DNA of 64,000 nt, from positions 62,001-126,000 of the forward strand of contig CALHPK010000006.1 in the NCBI GenBank assembly GCA_938036315.1, in the 5' to 3' direction. The stretch is from an uncultured bacterium. GTDB lineage: Bacteria; Calescibacteriota; Calescibacteriia; Calescibacteriales; Calescibacteriaceae. The notes below the pieces were generated by a model. That model was given only the letters and a program-made list of their open reading frames with translations, did not search any database and was not told where the DNA came from. A program made the position numbers and the translations under genes. Within the stretch, counting starts at the first letter, position 1; every line of letters begins with the position of its first letter. Of this stretch, positions 8,524 through 17,214 are shown piece by piece.

Positions 8524-10107
8524 ATGAGAAAGATTTTCATATATGATACGACCTTGAGAGATGGTGCGCAGGGGCAAGGCTCTTCATGGACACTTGAAGA
8601 TAAGATAAGAATCTCAAAGCTTCTTGATGATTTTGGGATGGATTACATTGAAGGGGGATGGCCAGGATCTAACCCGAAAGATGAGGAATTTTTCAAGGTA
8701 ATGAAGTTAGAAAAGTTGAGGAAATCAAAACTTGTTGCTTTTGGTTCAACTTGCAGAGTTGGAGAGCGAGCTGATAGAGACCCACAGCTGAGAAAGCTTT
8801 TAGATGCTGAAACGCAGACTGTGACAATATATGGTAAGTCATGGACGCTGCACGTTGAAAAAATACTAAGAGCTACACCTGATGAGAATCTTCGTATAAT
8901 AAAGGATACTATTAAATTCCTTAAAAGGGAAGGTCGAGAGGTAATTTTCGATGCGGAGCATTTTTTTGACGGTGTTAGAGCGAACAAAAATTATGCTTTC
9001 TTGTGTGTTGAAATGGCTATAGAGGGTGGGGCTGATTGGATAGTCTTGTGCGATACAAATGGAGGATCTTTACCTTGGTTTATAAGAGAGGTGGTGGAGG
9101 AGATCAAGGGTAAGTTCAAGGGGGTGGCTTTGGGGATTCATTCTCATAATGACCTTGACTTGGCAGTTGTGAATTCGATAGAGGCTATAAGAGGTGGTGC
9201 TGATCAGGTTCAGGGAACAATCAATGGCTTAGGTGAAAGGTGTGGAAATGCAAATCTCACATCAATTATGCCTATTCTTAGATTCAAGCTCGGATTTGAT
9301 ATTTCTCCTGATTTATCTAAGTTGAAAGAAGTCGCTGATTTCATATGGGAAATCTCAAATATTTATCCTCCGAAGAATCAGCCATTTGTGGGTGAGTCTG
9401 CCTTCGCTCACAAAGGTGGTGTCCATATAGATGCTGTGGTGAAAGATATGTCGTCATATGAGCATATGAGTCCAGAGCTTATTGGAAATCAGAGAAAGAT
9501 TCTTATTTCTGATCTTGCTGGCAAGTCTGCAATAAAGCTTAAGCTCTCAGAACTCGGATTCAACAGCGATGACGCCACAGCAAAAGTTATTCTCGATAAA
9601 GTCAAAGAACTTGAGAAAGAGGGCTATGACTTCGAAATGGCCGATGCTTCTTTAAATCTTCTTATTCTGGAGGTGTTAGGAAAGAAACCGAAGTTTTTTG
9701 ATTTCGAGGGATTTTCTATTTTAATATACGGAACATCAGGGGATAGAGAGGATATTTACTGTCAGGCTACTGTGAAGGTGAATGTGAGAGGAGTTTTTGA
9801 GCATACAGCTGCTGATGGAAATGGTCCTGTCAATGCTCTTGATAAAGCCTTGAGAAAAGCATTGGAGAACTTTTTCCCAGAGATAAAAGAGATACAGCTT
9901 ATGGATTTTAAGGTTAGAGTTGTTTCCGGTAGCCAAGGTACTGGTGCAGCTGTGAGGGTTTTTGTTGAATCATCAGATGGAAAGAAAAGATGGGGTACTG
10001 TTGGAGTTTCAGAGAATATAATTCAGGCTTCATGGAAGGCTCTCCTTGACTCAATAGAATACAAAATAATCTTAGAAAGAACTGATATCTTAAAGAAGAA
10101 AAAATGA
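8524..10107 (+). CDS. cimA: (R)-citramalate synthase
   Basis: Condenses pyruvate with acetyl-CoA to citramalate, the threonine-independent entry to isoleucine. It is a 527-residue protein with an HMGL-like TIM barrel (YDTTLRDGAQGQGSSWT, SHNDLDLAVVNS, NGLGERCGNANL) and the C-terminal LeuA allosteric dimer domain (GNGPVNALDKALR). YIEGGWPGSNPKDEEFF is typical of the CimA branch and differs from the EAGFP of the LeuA encoded at 58520. The ATG at 8524 directly precedes the conserved start. It is a single gene with no leuCD nearby. Confidence 0.93.
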   Translation: MRKIFIYDTTLRDGAQGQGSSWTLEDKIRISKLLDDFGMDYIEGGWPGSNPKDEEFFKVMKLEKLRKSKLVAFGSTCRVGERADRDPQLRKLLDAETQTVTIYGKSWTLHVEKILRATPDENLRIIKDTIKFLKREGREVIFDAEHFFDGVRANKNYAFLCVEMAIEGGADWIVLCDTNGGSLPWFIREVVEEIKGKFKGVALGIHSHNDLDLAVVNSIEAIRGGADQVQGTINGLGERCGNANLTSIMPILRFKLGFDISPDLSKLKEVADFIWEISNIYPPKNQPFVGESAFAHKGGVHIDAVVKDMSSYEHMSPELIGNQRKILISDLAGKSAIKLKLSELGFNSDDATAKVILDKVKELEKEGYDFEMADASLNLLILEVLGKKPKFFDFEGFSILIYGTSGDREDIYCQATVKVNVRGVFEHTAADGNGPVNALDKALRKALENFFPEIKEIQLMDFKVRVVSGSQGTGAAVRVFVESSDGKKRWGTVGVSENIIQASWKALLDSIEYKIILERTDILKKKK

Positions 10108-10178
10108 AAAAGAATGAAGATGGCTAATTTTAGTTAGTAAATGATCTGTAAGCTCGTTTTTGTACGGGTGCAGAGATT

Positions 10179-10196
10179 CCTTAAAGACAGCTAAGG
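10179..10196 (+). terminator. Weak hairpin downstream of cimA
   Basis: CCTTA (10179-10183) pairs with TAAGG (10192-10196) across an 8-base loop, with one further A-T pair outside. It lies between the convergent cimA and Rpn genes. There is no clear U-tract, so this is a tentative terminator. Confidence 0.3.
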
Positions 10197-10225
10197 AGAT
10201 TTATTCACCAGAACTTGTGTAAGAC

Positions 10226-11164
10226 TCAATAAGGTTTGTTGTTGTTGGTGAGTTTATTATTGCTGTTTGCATGATATATTTTTTTAGAGAATTCATTTAG
10301 ATTTTTTGCTTTGATAATTTCTTTTTTGAGTTTTTTGAGTTTTTGGATATCGGAGATTTTTCTGATCTTGCTCATAAGAGATAAGGCTTTTTTGCCAAAT
10401 TTTATCTGAAGATCTAAAGCTATAGCAGTATAAAGTCCTTCCCTCAGACCTCTTTCAATCCCCTCTTTTATGCCTTCTTCTTTTCCTTCTTTTTTACCTT
10501 GTTTGTAACCCAGAAGCCGTGTGACATCTATTTTAAGCTCTACTGGCATACTCTCTAAAGCCTCCTTCTCTACAGATCTAAGCTCAGACAATATATCTAT
10601 TCTGTATATATATTTTAGCAGCTTACTCTCATCGAGGTTCAATTTTTTCAATTTTTCTGTTATTTTCCTGATAACTTCAATTCTGTTTTGAGTTTTGCCA
10701 AGGATGGACAGGATAAAGACATCGGGATCATCAGATTCCAAGAATTTTTCAGCATCAATCTGACTCAGATCTATAATTTCGAATCTGTGGAAGGTTTCGG
10801 TAAACTCTGTTTTTAGAGAGAAGAAATTTTTCATTCTTAATTTGTCTTGCCCGATATAAACCAAGATCTGGATAAGTGGTAAGCTTTGTTTTTGAGGATG
10901 TTTTTTCAGATATTTTCTGTAGAGAGAAATTGCGTAGTTGAGCATTCTTTGAGGCATAAAGTCATCATTTGAGCTTTGAAATTCGATGTGAAGCAGGAAT
11001 TTTCCCTGAGGGGTTTCAATTTCACCGACGAAATCTGCAATGAGCTTTTCTTGGACTTCTGTAGGTAGAGTTTTGATTTTGATGATATCGATGCCAAGGA
11101 GGATTTTGGCGATGGTCTTTGCAGAGGATTCAAAGATTTCTTTTATTTCAGAGTCAAATTTCAT
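10226..11164 (-). CDS. Rpn-family / DUF4351-like PD-(D/E)XK putative nuclease
   Basis: A 312-residue protein. The N-terminal half has the Rpn (recombination-promoting nuclease, transposase_31-like) core: ADFVGEIETPQGKFLLHIEFQSS supplies the acidic E and ExQ-type residues of a PD-(D/E)XK fold, followed by RMLNYAISLYRKY. The C-terminus has the repetitive GKKEGKEEGIKEGIERG helix common in this group, then a coiled, Lys-rich tail. Known relatives act as DNA endonucleases that raise recombination, often in multicopy families. No inverted repeats flank it, so it is not an intact insertion sequence. Confidence 0.75.
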   Translation of the reverse strand: MKFDSEIKEIFESSAKTIAKILLGIDIIKIKTLPTEVQEKLIADFVGEIETPQGKFLLHIEFQSSNDDFMPQRMLNYAISLYRKYLKKHPQKQSLPLIQILVYIGQDKLRMKNFFSLKTEFTETFHRFEIIDLSQIDAEKFLESDDPDVFILSILGKTQNRIEVIRKITEKLKKLNLDESKLLKYIYRIDILSELRSVEKEALESMPVELKIDVTRLLGYKQGKKEGKEEGIKEGIERGLREGLYTAIALDLQIKFGKKALSLMSKIRKISDIQKLKKLKKEIIKAKNLNEFSKKIYHANSNNKLTNNNKPY

Positions 11165-11434
11165 TAATAAGAATTTTGCAAATTATTAGTGTTTTTGGAA
11201 TTTGGTAGTATCTGGATTAGGAATGTTTTTGCTTTTTAGATCACTCTCAGGAAGCAATTTTGGTATTTCCAATTTTCGATGGATTGTGAGTGGTCCCGTT
11301 AATTTAAATTTCTCAGGATATATTGGCAATTATGATTATGCTTTAAATTAAAGCTATTTTAGTTTTTAAGTAATTGGGAGAGTTCATAAAAAGCTTCTGC
11401 TCATAATGATAATTCATTTTTTTAAATTTTTTAT

Positions 11435-12007
11435 ATGAAGGTTTTAGGAATAGATCCAGGTCTTAAGGAATTTGGGTGGGCAGTGATTAATGTGTTATAT
11501 GATTTGAATGGCTACAGAAATAACGGATTCAGAATTAAAAGTAAAATTGATAAAATCGGAAATGATAAAGGCAAAAAGAGAATCAGAAGAATTCCAAAGG
11601 TAAAGATAGTTGATTGGGGAGTAATATCAACTTCAGAGAAGGATAATCTGGGTGTAAGACTTTGTAGTATAGGAAAGCGAATAAGCCTGGTATTGAGGAA
11701 GCACCAGCCAGAAGTAATTGGAATCGAAACACCATTTGTTTGGAGGAATCCCGGTTCTGCTTTAAAACTTGGTATGGTTGTTGGGCTTTGTGTTGAAGCT
11801 GCAAGGAAATACGGAGGATTGATAAAATTCGTTGCCCCGATTTCAGCAAAAAGTAGAGTAACTGGCTTCCAGTTTGCTTCAAAGGAAAATGTCAGAAAAG
11901 CTGTTATCAGAGCTATAAAAAATAAGAGTAAATTTATTAAGGAGAAAAACGACATCCCACACCATATATGGGATGCTGTAAGCGTAGCTATATCTTCAGT
12001 GTCTTGA
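11435..12007 (+). CDS. ruvC: Holliday-junction resolvase RuvC
   Basis: A 190-residue RNase H-fold resolvase that cuts Holliday junctions. The catalytic set is visible: Asp7 (GIDPG), Glu98 (GIETPF), His177 and Asp180 (HHIWDAVSVA). The His-x-x-Asp form matches the Thermus enzyme rather than the Asp-x-x-Asp of E. coli. A basic insertion of about 30 residues (about 22-52) separates the first strands and is unusual. No ruvA or ruvB is adjacent. The leader is pure A/T with no Shine-Dalgarno sequence. Confidence 0.9.
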   Translation: MKVLGIDPGLKEFGWAVINVLYDLNGYRNNGFRIKSKIDKIGNDKGKKRIRRIPKVKIVDWGVISTSEKDNLGVRLCSIGKRISLVLRKHQPEVIGIETPFVWRNPGSALKLGMVVGLCVEAARKYGGLIKFVAPISAKSRVTGFQFASKENVRKAVIRAIKNKSKFIKEKNDIPHHIWDAVSVAISSVS

Positions 12008-12079
12008 CCCACTTCGATGAGCGTATAAAAATTATTGAAAAACAAGAAAGCTACTTTTTATATTTTCAAGTTTTGAGAT

Positions 12080-12835
12080 ATGATTTGGATACTTATATTG
12101 GGGATTATTTCTCATCATGGTGAGGAAGCAATGCTTGAGCACGATGCTAAAAATGCGGCTGGATTTCTGGCTACTTACTCAGTTCGTGAAATTTTAAATG
12201 ATATAAATGCTAAAAGTTCAATTTTGGTATCTCCGTTTGGGGAATATAAATTTTTAGATTTAGAAGCAATAGCTCTTTCTGTAAAATTAGATATCCCATT
12301 TGGTTTTATAGGAAATAATTTCTACTTTTCAGATATTGTAGCAACTTTAAGGGGAACTTTTGATATAGAGGTTTTGAGTCTGACACCTATGCTTTCTATT
12401 GAATTCCCGACAGGAAATTCATATGGTACAAGTGGACATTTTTCTTTACTCCCAGCTACTGCTTTCCACTTTCTTATTCCGGGGGTGTTCAGCAGCCATA
12501 TACACGGAATTTTAGGACTCAAGATACCAGCTGGTGGGGAACATGAAGACTCAAATGCTCATTCGCATGGGCATACTGTCAATTACATATTCCCTCACTC
12601 GGAGAAAGAGTTATTTTCTCACATCGGAGCAACTTTTTATTTTCTCGGATTCGTTGGACTTGATATAAGACCTCATCTATTTTTGGAGAATATGAAAAAT
12701 TTTGTTGTTCAACCCCAGGTAGGGCTTGTTGTAAAGTCTGAACCTTTTCTCAGAGTGAATCTCTACGGATTCTGGGCATCTGGAGGTGTGAGAAAGGGAT
12801 ATGGGGGGGGAGTTTTAGCATATCTTACGTTATGA
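12080..12835 (+). CDS. Putative exported beta-barrel-like protein with His-rich loop
   Basis: A 251-residue protein with a short hydrophobic N-terminus (MIWILILGIIS) that may be a signal peptide. Alternating hydrophobic strands with many Gly and aromatic residues resemble outer-membrane barrel proteins. A His-rich loop around residues 152-175 (GGEHEDSNAHSHGHTVNY, with more His after) suggests metal binding such as Zn, Ni or Cu; a further HHGEE lies near the start. I do not recognise a specific family. It starts 72 bp after ruvC on the same strand. Confidence 0.5.
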   Translation: MIWILILGIISHHGEEAMLEHDAKNAAGFLATYSVREILNDINAKSSILVSPFGEYKFLDLEAIALSVKLDIPFGFIGNNFYFSDIVATLRGTFDIEVLSLTPMLSIEFPTGNSYGTSGHFSLLPATAFHFLIPGVFSSHIHGILGLKIPAGGEHEDSNAHSHGHTVNYIFPHSEKELFSHIGATFYFLGFVGLDIRPHLFLENMKNFVVQPQVGLVVKSEPFLRVNLYGFWASGGVRKGYGGGVLAYLTL

Positions 12836-13142
12836 CTACACTATATTTGTGTTCTGCAACCTGTACTTATGTAGTAAATTCAAAATTCTTGATAGAATGT
12901 AGCTTTCTGATAAGCTTTGTAACTTTTTCCTTTGCATTTTTTGTCGGGTAAGAATAGCAATTCAGGATCATCAGGTTTGGAATCAGGATCAGATCAGTAA
13001 CAATATATTCCAAAAGTAGCTGATAATTTCAGTCCTTGAGGAATTGGCTGAGATAATAAAGTAGTAGATAGCCATTGTTAGCCAGAACATAAATTTGTGC
13101 GTAATTCAGAAAAAATTTGGAGATTAATTAAATTAAAAGGAA
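12836..13142. other. Non-coding spacer of 307 bp
   Basis: I see no convincing gene or RNA. The nonamer TCAGGATCA is repeated about 20 bp apart near 12963-12990. The end (around 13130) is A-rich with a weak AAAGG ribosome site for the next gene. The promoter of the infA-ribosomal cluster may lie here or at 13680-13720, but no confident hexamers can be picked in such AT-rich DNA. Confidence 0.4.
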
Positions 13143-13679
13143 ATGGCTCGTAAAAAAGATAAAGATAAAAAAGATAAGAAAGAGGAAGAAGAAGGGAGAA
13201 GTGGTGAGGCGGAGGTTATGGAGGATAATGAATCAGAATACGAGATAAATACAATTGAGGATTACTTCAGAGTTTTGAGGGAGGTATTCGACGAAATTAG
13301 GGAATTTGTCAAAGATACTAATGTTACTCTGAATGTTACTTTAAGTGCTTTGAGAGACATTGTTCCAATGGTAACAAGTGGAGATGCTGATCTAGGAGTT
13401 CTCAATAAAATCTTGGGAGATGTTAATTTAGTTTTGGAAAATTATATTAGTAAGCAGGAAAAACTTGCAAAAAAGATAGCTTCAGTTTCTCGTGCTCTTT
13501 CAGATCAGACAAGGTTAGGAAATATGTTAAGGGAATTCTTTTCAAGACCATACAGGATAAATTTTGTCCTAGAAAAAGAGAAAAAAGATGTGATAATCCC
13601 GTCAGCTGTGGTAAAAGATAAAGAAATTATAGAAAAGACTTTTGGTGTTGAGATTATAGATGATGACAAGGAAAAGTAG
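13143..13679 (+). CDS. Hypothetical charged helical protein upstream of infA
   Basis: A 178-residue protein of no recognised family. The first 30 residues are almost entirely Lys, Asp and Glu ([17 protein letters not shown]). The middle (about 40-130) is predicted helical with regular Leu/Val/Ile spacing ([18 protein letters not shown]), and the end is acidic. No signal peptide or membrane segment is visible, so it is probably cytoplasmic. It is 41 bp upstream of infA on the same strand, so it may be co-transcribed with the translation cluster. Confidence 0.6.
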   Translation: MARKKDKDKKDKKEEEEGRSGEAEVMEDNESEYEINTIEDYFRVLREVFDEIREFVKDTNVTLNVTLSALRDIVPMVTSGDADLGVLNKILGDVNLVLENYISKQEKLAKKIASVSRALSDQTRLGNMLREFFSRPYRINFVLEKEKKDVIIPSAVVKDKEIIEKTFGVEIIDDDKEK

Positions 13680-13720
13680 TTAAATATAAACTCCTGTATT
13701 TAAATATTCTTTCTCTTTTA

Positions 13721-13972
13721 GTGATAAAATTGGAAATTAAGGTGGATGGCAAGAAAAAAGATGTACTGAGGTTCAGGGGAAAAGTTATAGATGTTAGCAA
13801 AGGTTTTTTTAGGGTTGAACTTGAGAATGGCAAGATAATACTGGCCTATCTTTCTGGAAGTCTGAAAAAGAACTTCATAAAGGTAGGACTTGGGGATCAG
13901 GTCGAAGTCGAGGTTTCTCCCTATGATCTCACAAAAGGAAGGATTGTCTGGAGATATGCTACTTTGAAATGA
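13721..13972 (+). CDS. infA: Translation initiation factor IF-1
   Basis: An 83-residue S1-like OB-fold protein that occupies the ribosomal A site during initiation. The core [37 protein letters not shown] and KGRIVWRY is unmistakable. The GTG at 13721 gives about 10 residues more than usual at the N-terminus; no better start or ribosome site is visible. It is followed at 14063 by rpmJ, as in the classic infA-rpmJ-rpsM-rpsK-rpsD order. Confidence 0.94.
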   Translation: MIKLEIKVDGKKKDVLRFRGKVIDVSKGFFRVELENGKIILAYLSGSLKKNFIKVGLGDQVEVEVSPYDLTKGRIVWRYATLK

Positions 13973-14062
13973 GAGAAAAATAAGTAAAAGAAAGTAAAAT
14001 TTGTTGCAAAAATTATTCTCAAATATTGATATATATATTATACCATATTGTTTTTAGGTGCC

Positions 14063-14176
14063 ATGAAAATTAGAGCTTCGGTTAAGAGAAGATGTTTGAG
14101 TTGTAAAACAGTGAGGAGAAAGAATATTGTTTATATAATTTGCTCTAATCCAAAGCATAAGCAGAAGCAGGGGTGA
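14063..14176 (+). CDS. rpmJ: Ribosomal protein bL36
   Basis: A 37-residue protein starting [14 protein letters not shown] and ending NPKHKQKQG. The zinc ligands C-x2-C, C and H are all present, so this is the zinc-binding form. It is too short for most ORF callers. Its end contains the GGTG ribosome site for rpsM, 4 bp downstream. Confidence 0.95.
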   Translation: MKIRASVKRRCLSCKTVRRKNIVYIICSNPKHKQKQG

Positions 14177-14180
14177 AAAT

Positions 14181-14564
14181 ATGAGAATACTTGGAAAGGA
14201 TATACAAGACGGTAAAAAGATTATACCTGGACTTGCTGATATATTTGGTATAGGGGCTGAACTTGCGTACAAGATTGCTGCTATGACTCAAATTGATTAT
14301 GCAAAGAGAATAAAAGACCTAACACAGGAGGAAGTGGCGAGAATAAACTCTGCAGTTGAATCTATGGGCATAAAAATTGAAGGAGACCTAAGACGGGAGA
14401 TAGTGGATAATATTCAAAGGCTCAAGGATATAAGGGCTTACAGAGGGTTGCGTCACATTGCTGGTTTGCCCGTAAGAGGTCAAAGAACTCACTCAAATTC
14501 CAGAACTAGAAAAGGTCCAAGAAAGCATAGGGTACTTGCGAGAAAGAAAAAGAAAAAGGAGTAA
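14181..14564 (+). CDS. rpsM: Ribosomal protein uS13
   Basis: A 127-residue small-subunit head protein that contacts tRNA and the 50S subunit. It has the helix-two-turn-helix region (DIFGIGAELAYKIA) and the conserved basic tail YRGLRHIAGLPVRGQRTHSN, RTRKGPRKHR, then Lys repeats. It follows rpmJ with 4 bp between and is followed by rpsK after 20 bp. Confidence 0.97.
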   Translation: MRILGKDIQDGKKIIPGLADIFGIGAELAYKIAAMTQIDYAKRIKDLTQEEVARINSAVESMGIKIEGDLRREIVDNIQRLKDIRAYRGLRHIAGLPVRGQRTHSNSRTRKGPRKHRVLARKKKKKE

Positions 14565-14584
14565 AACAGGGAAGGTGATGTAAA

Positions 14585-14962
14585 ATGCAAAAGAAAAAAA
14601 AGAAAATAAAAAAGATTCCTTATGCGATTGCGCATATAAAGGCGACCTTCAACAATACAATAATTACATTTACAGATTTAGAGGGAAATACTCTAACATG
14701 GGCATCTGCTGGTGCTATAGGCTTTAAAGGAACTAAAAAGGGTACACCTTACGCCGCTCAAAGAGCAGCGTATGAGGCTGCCAAAAAAGCAAAAGATATA
14801 TACGGAGTTGAAAGATGCGCTGTTTTTGTCAAAGGCGGAGGATTAGGGAGAGAGACTGCTATTAGAGCAATAGAGGGTGCCGGAGTAAAGATAGTTATCC
14901 TAAGAGATATCACTCCGATACCGCATAACGGGTGTAGGCCACCTGGGCGTCGCAGAGTTTAG
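14585..14962 (+). CDS. rpsK: Ribosomal protein uS11
   Basis: A 125-residue protein of the 30S platform. Blocks [39 protein letters not shown] and [15 protein letters not shown] are diagnostic. A good ribosome site (GGAAGGTG) precedes the ATG. Confidence 0.97.
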   Translation: MQKKKKKIKKIPYAIAHIKATFNNTIITFTDLEGNTLTWASAGAIGFKGTKKGTPYAAQRAAYEAAKKAKDIYGVERCAVFVKGGGLGRETAIRAIEGAGVKIVILRDITPIPHNGCRPPGRRRV

Positions 14963-14993
14963 GAAAATAAAAATATGGAGGACTAATTGACAG

Positions 14994-15596
14994 ATGGGTA
15001 TAAGTGCTGAAAAAGTCTGTAGAACTTGTAGGAGGCTTGGGATGAAACTTTATATCAAAGGGGAAAAGTGCTATACTGAAAAGTGCCCCTTCGAAAAAAG
15101 ACCTTTCCCCCCAGGGCAACACGGTAGAACAAGAAGGTTCTTCCGATTCTCAGATTATGGAGTAAGACTTGCTGAAAAACAAAAACTTAAAAACCACTAT
15201 TTTATGAGAGAGGATCAATTCAGAAGATTTTTCGATATGGCCTTAAAATGGAAGGGAAATACAGGTTCAAAATTTATCGAACTTCTTGAGAGGAGATTGG
15301 ATAACGTTGTTATGAAAAGTGGATTTGCTTCGTCTTTAAGGCAGGCAAGACAGTTGGTATCGCATGGACACGTAAAAGTGAACGATCAGAAAGTTGATAT
15401 CCCTTCGTATATAGTCGATGTAGGGGATATAATTCGGGTTGAGAGAGAATTTGTTGATGACAGTCCAGTCACTAAAGCTCCAAGCTGGATCGAGCTTATA
15501 GATAAGAACACAGCAAAAATTGTCAGATTACCGGAGAGAAAAGATTTTGATCTGAAAATTGATGAAAATCTGATTGTAGAGTTCTATTCGAGATAA
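14994..15596 (+). CDS. rpsD: Ribosomal protein uS4 (zinc-binding form)
   Basis: A 200-residue primary 16S rRNA-binding protein that can also regulate ribosomal protein genes and anti-termination. The N-terminal zinc motif is intact (CRTC, then CYTEKC), followed by RPFPPGQHG. The S4 RNA-binding domain is RLDNVVMKSGFASSLRQAR through VKVNDQKVDIPSY. The ribosome site GGAGG is 15 bp upstream. In the standard layout rpoA follows; here rpsQ follows at 17 bp instead. Confidence 0.97.
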   Translation: MGISAEKVCRTCRRLGMKLYIKGEKCYTEKCPFEKRPFPPGQHGRTRRFFRFSDYGVRLAEKQKLKNHYFMREDQFRRFFDMALKWKGNTGSKFIELLERRLDNVVMKSGFASSLRQARQLVSHGHVKVNDQKVDIPSYIVDVGDIIRVEREFVDDSPVTKAPSWIELIDKNTAKIVRLPERKDFDLKIDENLIVEFYSR

Positions 15597-15612
15597 GAGG
15601 AGGATAAAAGCT

Positions 15613-15891
15613 ATGCCTCGCAAAGAGTTTATGGGAATTGTTATTTCCGCTGGCAAAATGGATAAGACAATAAAGGTCAAAGTGGAAAGTCTCTACAAGC
15701 ACCCGCTCTACAAAAAGTATGTGAAAAAGGTCAAAAAATATTTGGTGCATGATCCAGAAAATAAAGCGAAAGAAAATGATATTGTAGTGATAAGAGAGGG
15801 AAGACCATTCTCTAAGCTGAAGAGATTTTACCTTGCTAAGATAATTAGTCATGCTAAAGGGCTACCTGTATCTGAGGAAGGAGGTATATAG
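15613..15891 (+). CDS. rpsQ: Ribosomal protein uS17
   Basis: A 92-residue OB-fold 16S rRNA-binding protein ([49 protein letters not shown]). It has a strong GAGGAGG ribosome site. It is normally preceded by rplP and rpmC; here it follows rpsD directly, marking the breakpoint between alpha-operon and S10-operon segments. rplN starts 2 bp after its stop. Confidence 0.95.
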   Translation: MPRKEFMGIVISAGKMDKTIKVKVESLYKHPLYKKYVKKVKKYLVHDPENKAKENDIVVIREGRPFSKLKRFYLAKIISHAKGLPVSEEGGI

Positions 15892-15893
15892 TT

Positions 15894-16262
15894 ATGATAC
15901 AGAGAGAAACCAAAGTTGAGATTGCAGATAATTCGGGTGCAAAGTGGGGCAAATGTATTGGAATACTGGGCGGAAGTGGGAAAAAGTATGCCTATATAGG
16001 AGACGTAATAACTATTGCAGTAAAGGAGGCAATCCCGAACTCCAAGATCTCAAAAGGAGACGTGAAAAAAGCGGTTGTCATCAGAACGAGGAAGGAGTTC
16101 CAAAGAAAAGATGGTTCGTATATAAGGTTTGGTAGAAATTCTGTGGTCATAATAAATGAAAGAGGAGATCCTGAGGGGACTAGAATTTTTGGTCCTATTC
16201 CGCGAGAGATAAGAGAAAAGGGTTTTGTCAAAATAGCTTCATTAGCTCCAGAATTGGTATAA
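15894..16262 (+). CDS. rplN: Ribosomal protein uL14
   Basis: A 122-residue 50S protein at the subunit interface ([48 protein letters not shown]). GAAGGAGG precedes it, within the end of rpsQ. Order rpsQ-rplN-rplX-rplE is the standard spc sequence. Confidence 0.97.
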   Translation: MIQRETKVEIADNSGAKWGKCIGILGGSGKKYAYIGDVITIAVKEAIPNSKISKGDVKKAVVIRTRKEFQRKDGSYIRFGRNSVVIINERGDPEGTRIFGPIPREIREKGFVKIASLAPELV

Positions 16263-16271
16263 GGTTAAGCT

Positions 16272-16583
16272 ATGAACAAGATAAAAACAGGGGATACAGT
16301 TTTCGTTTTAGCGGGTAAGGACAAAGGTAAAAGGGGTAGAGTCTTGAGGGTGTTCCCGAAGGAAGACAGAGCAGTGGTTGAAGGAATAAATAGATTGAGG
16401 AAGCATCTGAAGCCTACTCCGCGGAATCCACAGCGAGGAATAGTGGAAATATATGGTAAGATCCATCTGTCTAATCTTATGTTGATTTGTCCTTCTTGCG
16501 GTAAGCCAACGCGGGTTGGCTTCTTGGTAGAAAACGGAAAGAAGCACAGATATTGCAAAAAGTGTAAAAAAGTAATAAATTAG
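16272..16583 (+). CDS. rplX: Ribosomal protein uL24 with zinc-ribbon-like tail
   Basis: A 103-residue KOW-domain protein that nucleates 50S assembly ([19 protein letters not shown]). The C-terminal half carries two CxxC pairs ([11 protein letters not shown] and CKKC), a zinc-ribbon variant seen in many bacteria. rplE follows after 13 bp. Confidence 0.96.
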   Translation: MNKIKTGDTVFVLAGKDKGKRGRVLRVFPKEDRAVVEGINRLRKHLKPTPRNPQRGIVEIYGKIHLSNLMLICPSCGKPTRVGFLVENGKKHRYCKKCKKVIN

Positions 16584-16596
16584 TGAGGTATTTATT

Positions 16597-17178
16597 ATGC
16601 AGAAGGTGAAAACTAACCAAGATCAGCAGGGACGATATGTCCCACGTCTTAAAACGATTTACTATAATGACGTGGTTCCAAAGATGATGGAAAAATTCGG
16701 GTTTGAAAATCCTCTGGAAGTCCCGCGACTGTGGAAGATAGTCGTTAATATGGGGATCGGAAAGAACAAGGATGATTCTTTATATTTTCAAGAAGCTATG
16801 CAAGATCTTGCTTTAATTACCGGTCAGAAACCGTCGCCGCGTAGAGCGAGAAAATCAATAGCAGGGTTCCATCTCAAAAAAGGAGATGTTATAGGTTTGA
16901 CCGTTACTCTTCGTGGCAATATGATGTATGACTTCTTTGACAGGCTGATAAATGTTGCTATGCCAAGAGCGAAAGATTTTAAGGGTTTTTATTCGAAAGG
17001 ATTTGACGGAAAAGGTAGCTATAGCATAGGCATAAAGGAACATACTATATTCCCAGAAGTGCCTTATACAAAAATAAAACATATCAAGGGGATGACGGTT
17101 ACGATTGTCACAACTGCCAAAACCGATGAGCATGCAAAGGAGCTTTTGAAATTAATGGGAATGCCATTCAGAGATTGA
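16597..17178 (+). CDS. rplE: Ribosomal protein uL5
   Basis: A 193-residue 5S rRNA-binding protein (VVNMGIGKNKDD, ITGQKPSPRRARKSIAGF, GLTVTLRGNMMYDFFDRL, FPEVPYTKIKHIKGM). In the standard spc operon rpsN-rpsH-rplF follow; here the ribosomal run ends and argJ begins 36 bp later. The stop codon lies within a three-copy 12-bp tandem repeat (17170-17205). Confidence 0.97.
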   Translation: MQKVKTNQDQQGRYVPRLKTIYYNDVVPKMMEKFGFENPLEVPRLWKIVVNMGIGKNKDDSLYFQEAMQDLALITGQKPSPRRARKSIAGFHLKKGDVIGLTVTLRGNMMYDFFDRLINVAMPRAKDFKGFYSKGFDGKGSYSIGIKEHTIFPEVPYTKIKHIKGMTVTIVTTAKTDEHAKELLKLMGMPFRD

Positions 17179-17205
17179 TTTAGAGATTGATTTAGAGATT
17201 GAGAG
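17170..17205. repeat. 12-bp tandem repeat, almost three copies, across the rplE stop
   Basis: AGAGATTGATTT is repeated at 17170-17181 and 17182-17193, with a partial copy (AGAGATTGAGAG) at 17194-17205. The TGA of rplE (17176-17178) belongs to the first copy, so each unit carries an Arg-Asp-stop. The array fills the spacer before argJ. Confidence 0.85.
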
Positions 17206-17214
17206 TAGCTGAAT

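Noticed and set aside
10226-11164. Intact insertion sequence around the Rpn-family gene
   Set aside because: I saw no flanking inverted repeats or target duplication; the family is usually chromosomal.
13721-17178. Chimeric assembly as explanation of the ribosomal gene order
   Set aside because: The joins are 17 bp with proper ribosome sites, and base composition is uniform, so a real rearrangement is favoured, though reads should confirm.
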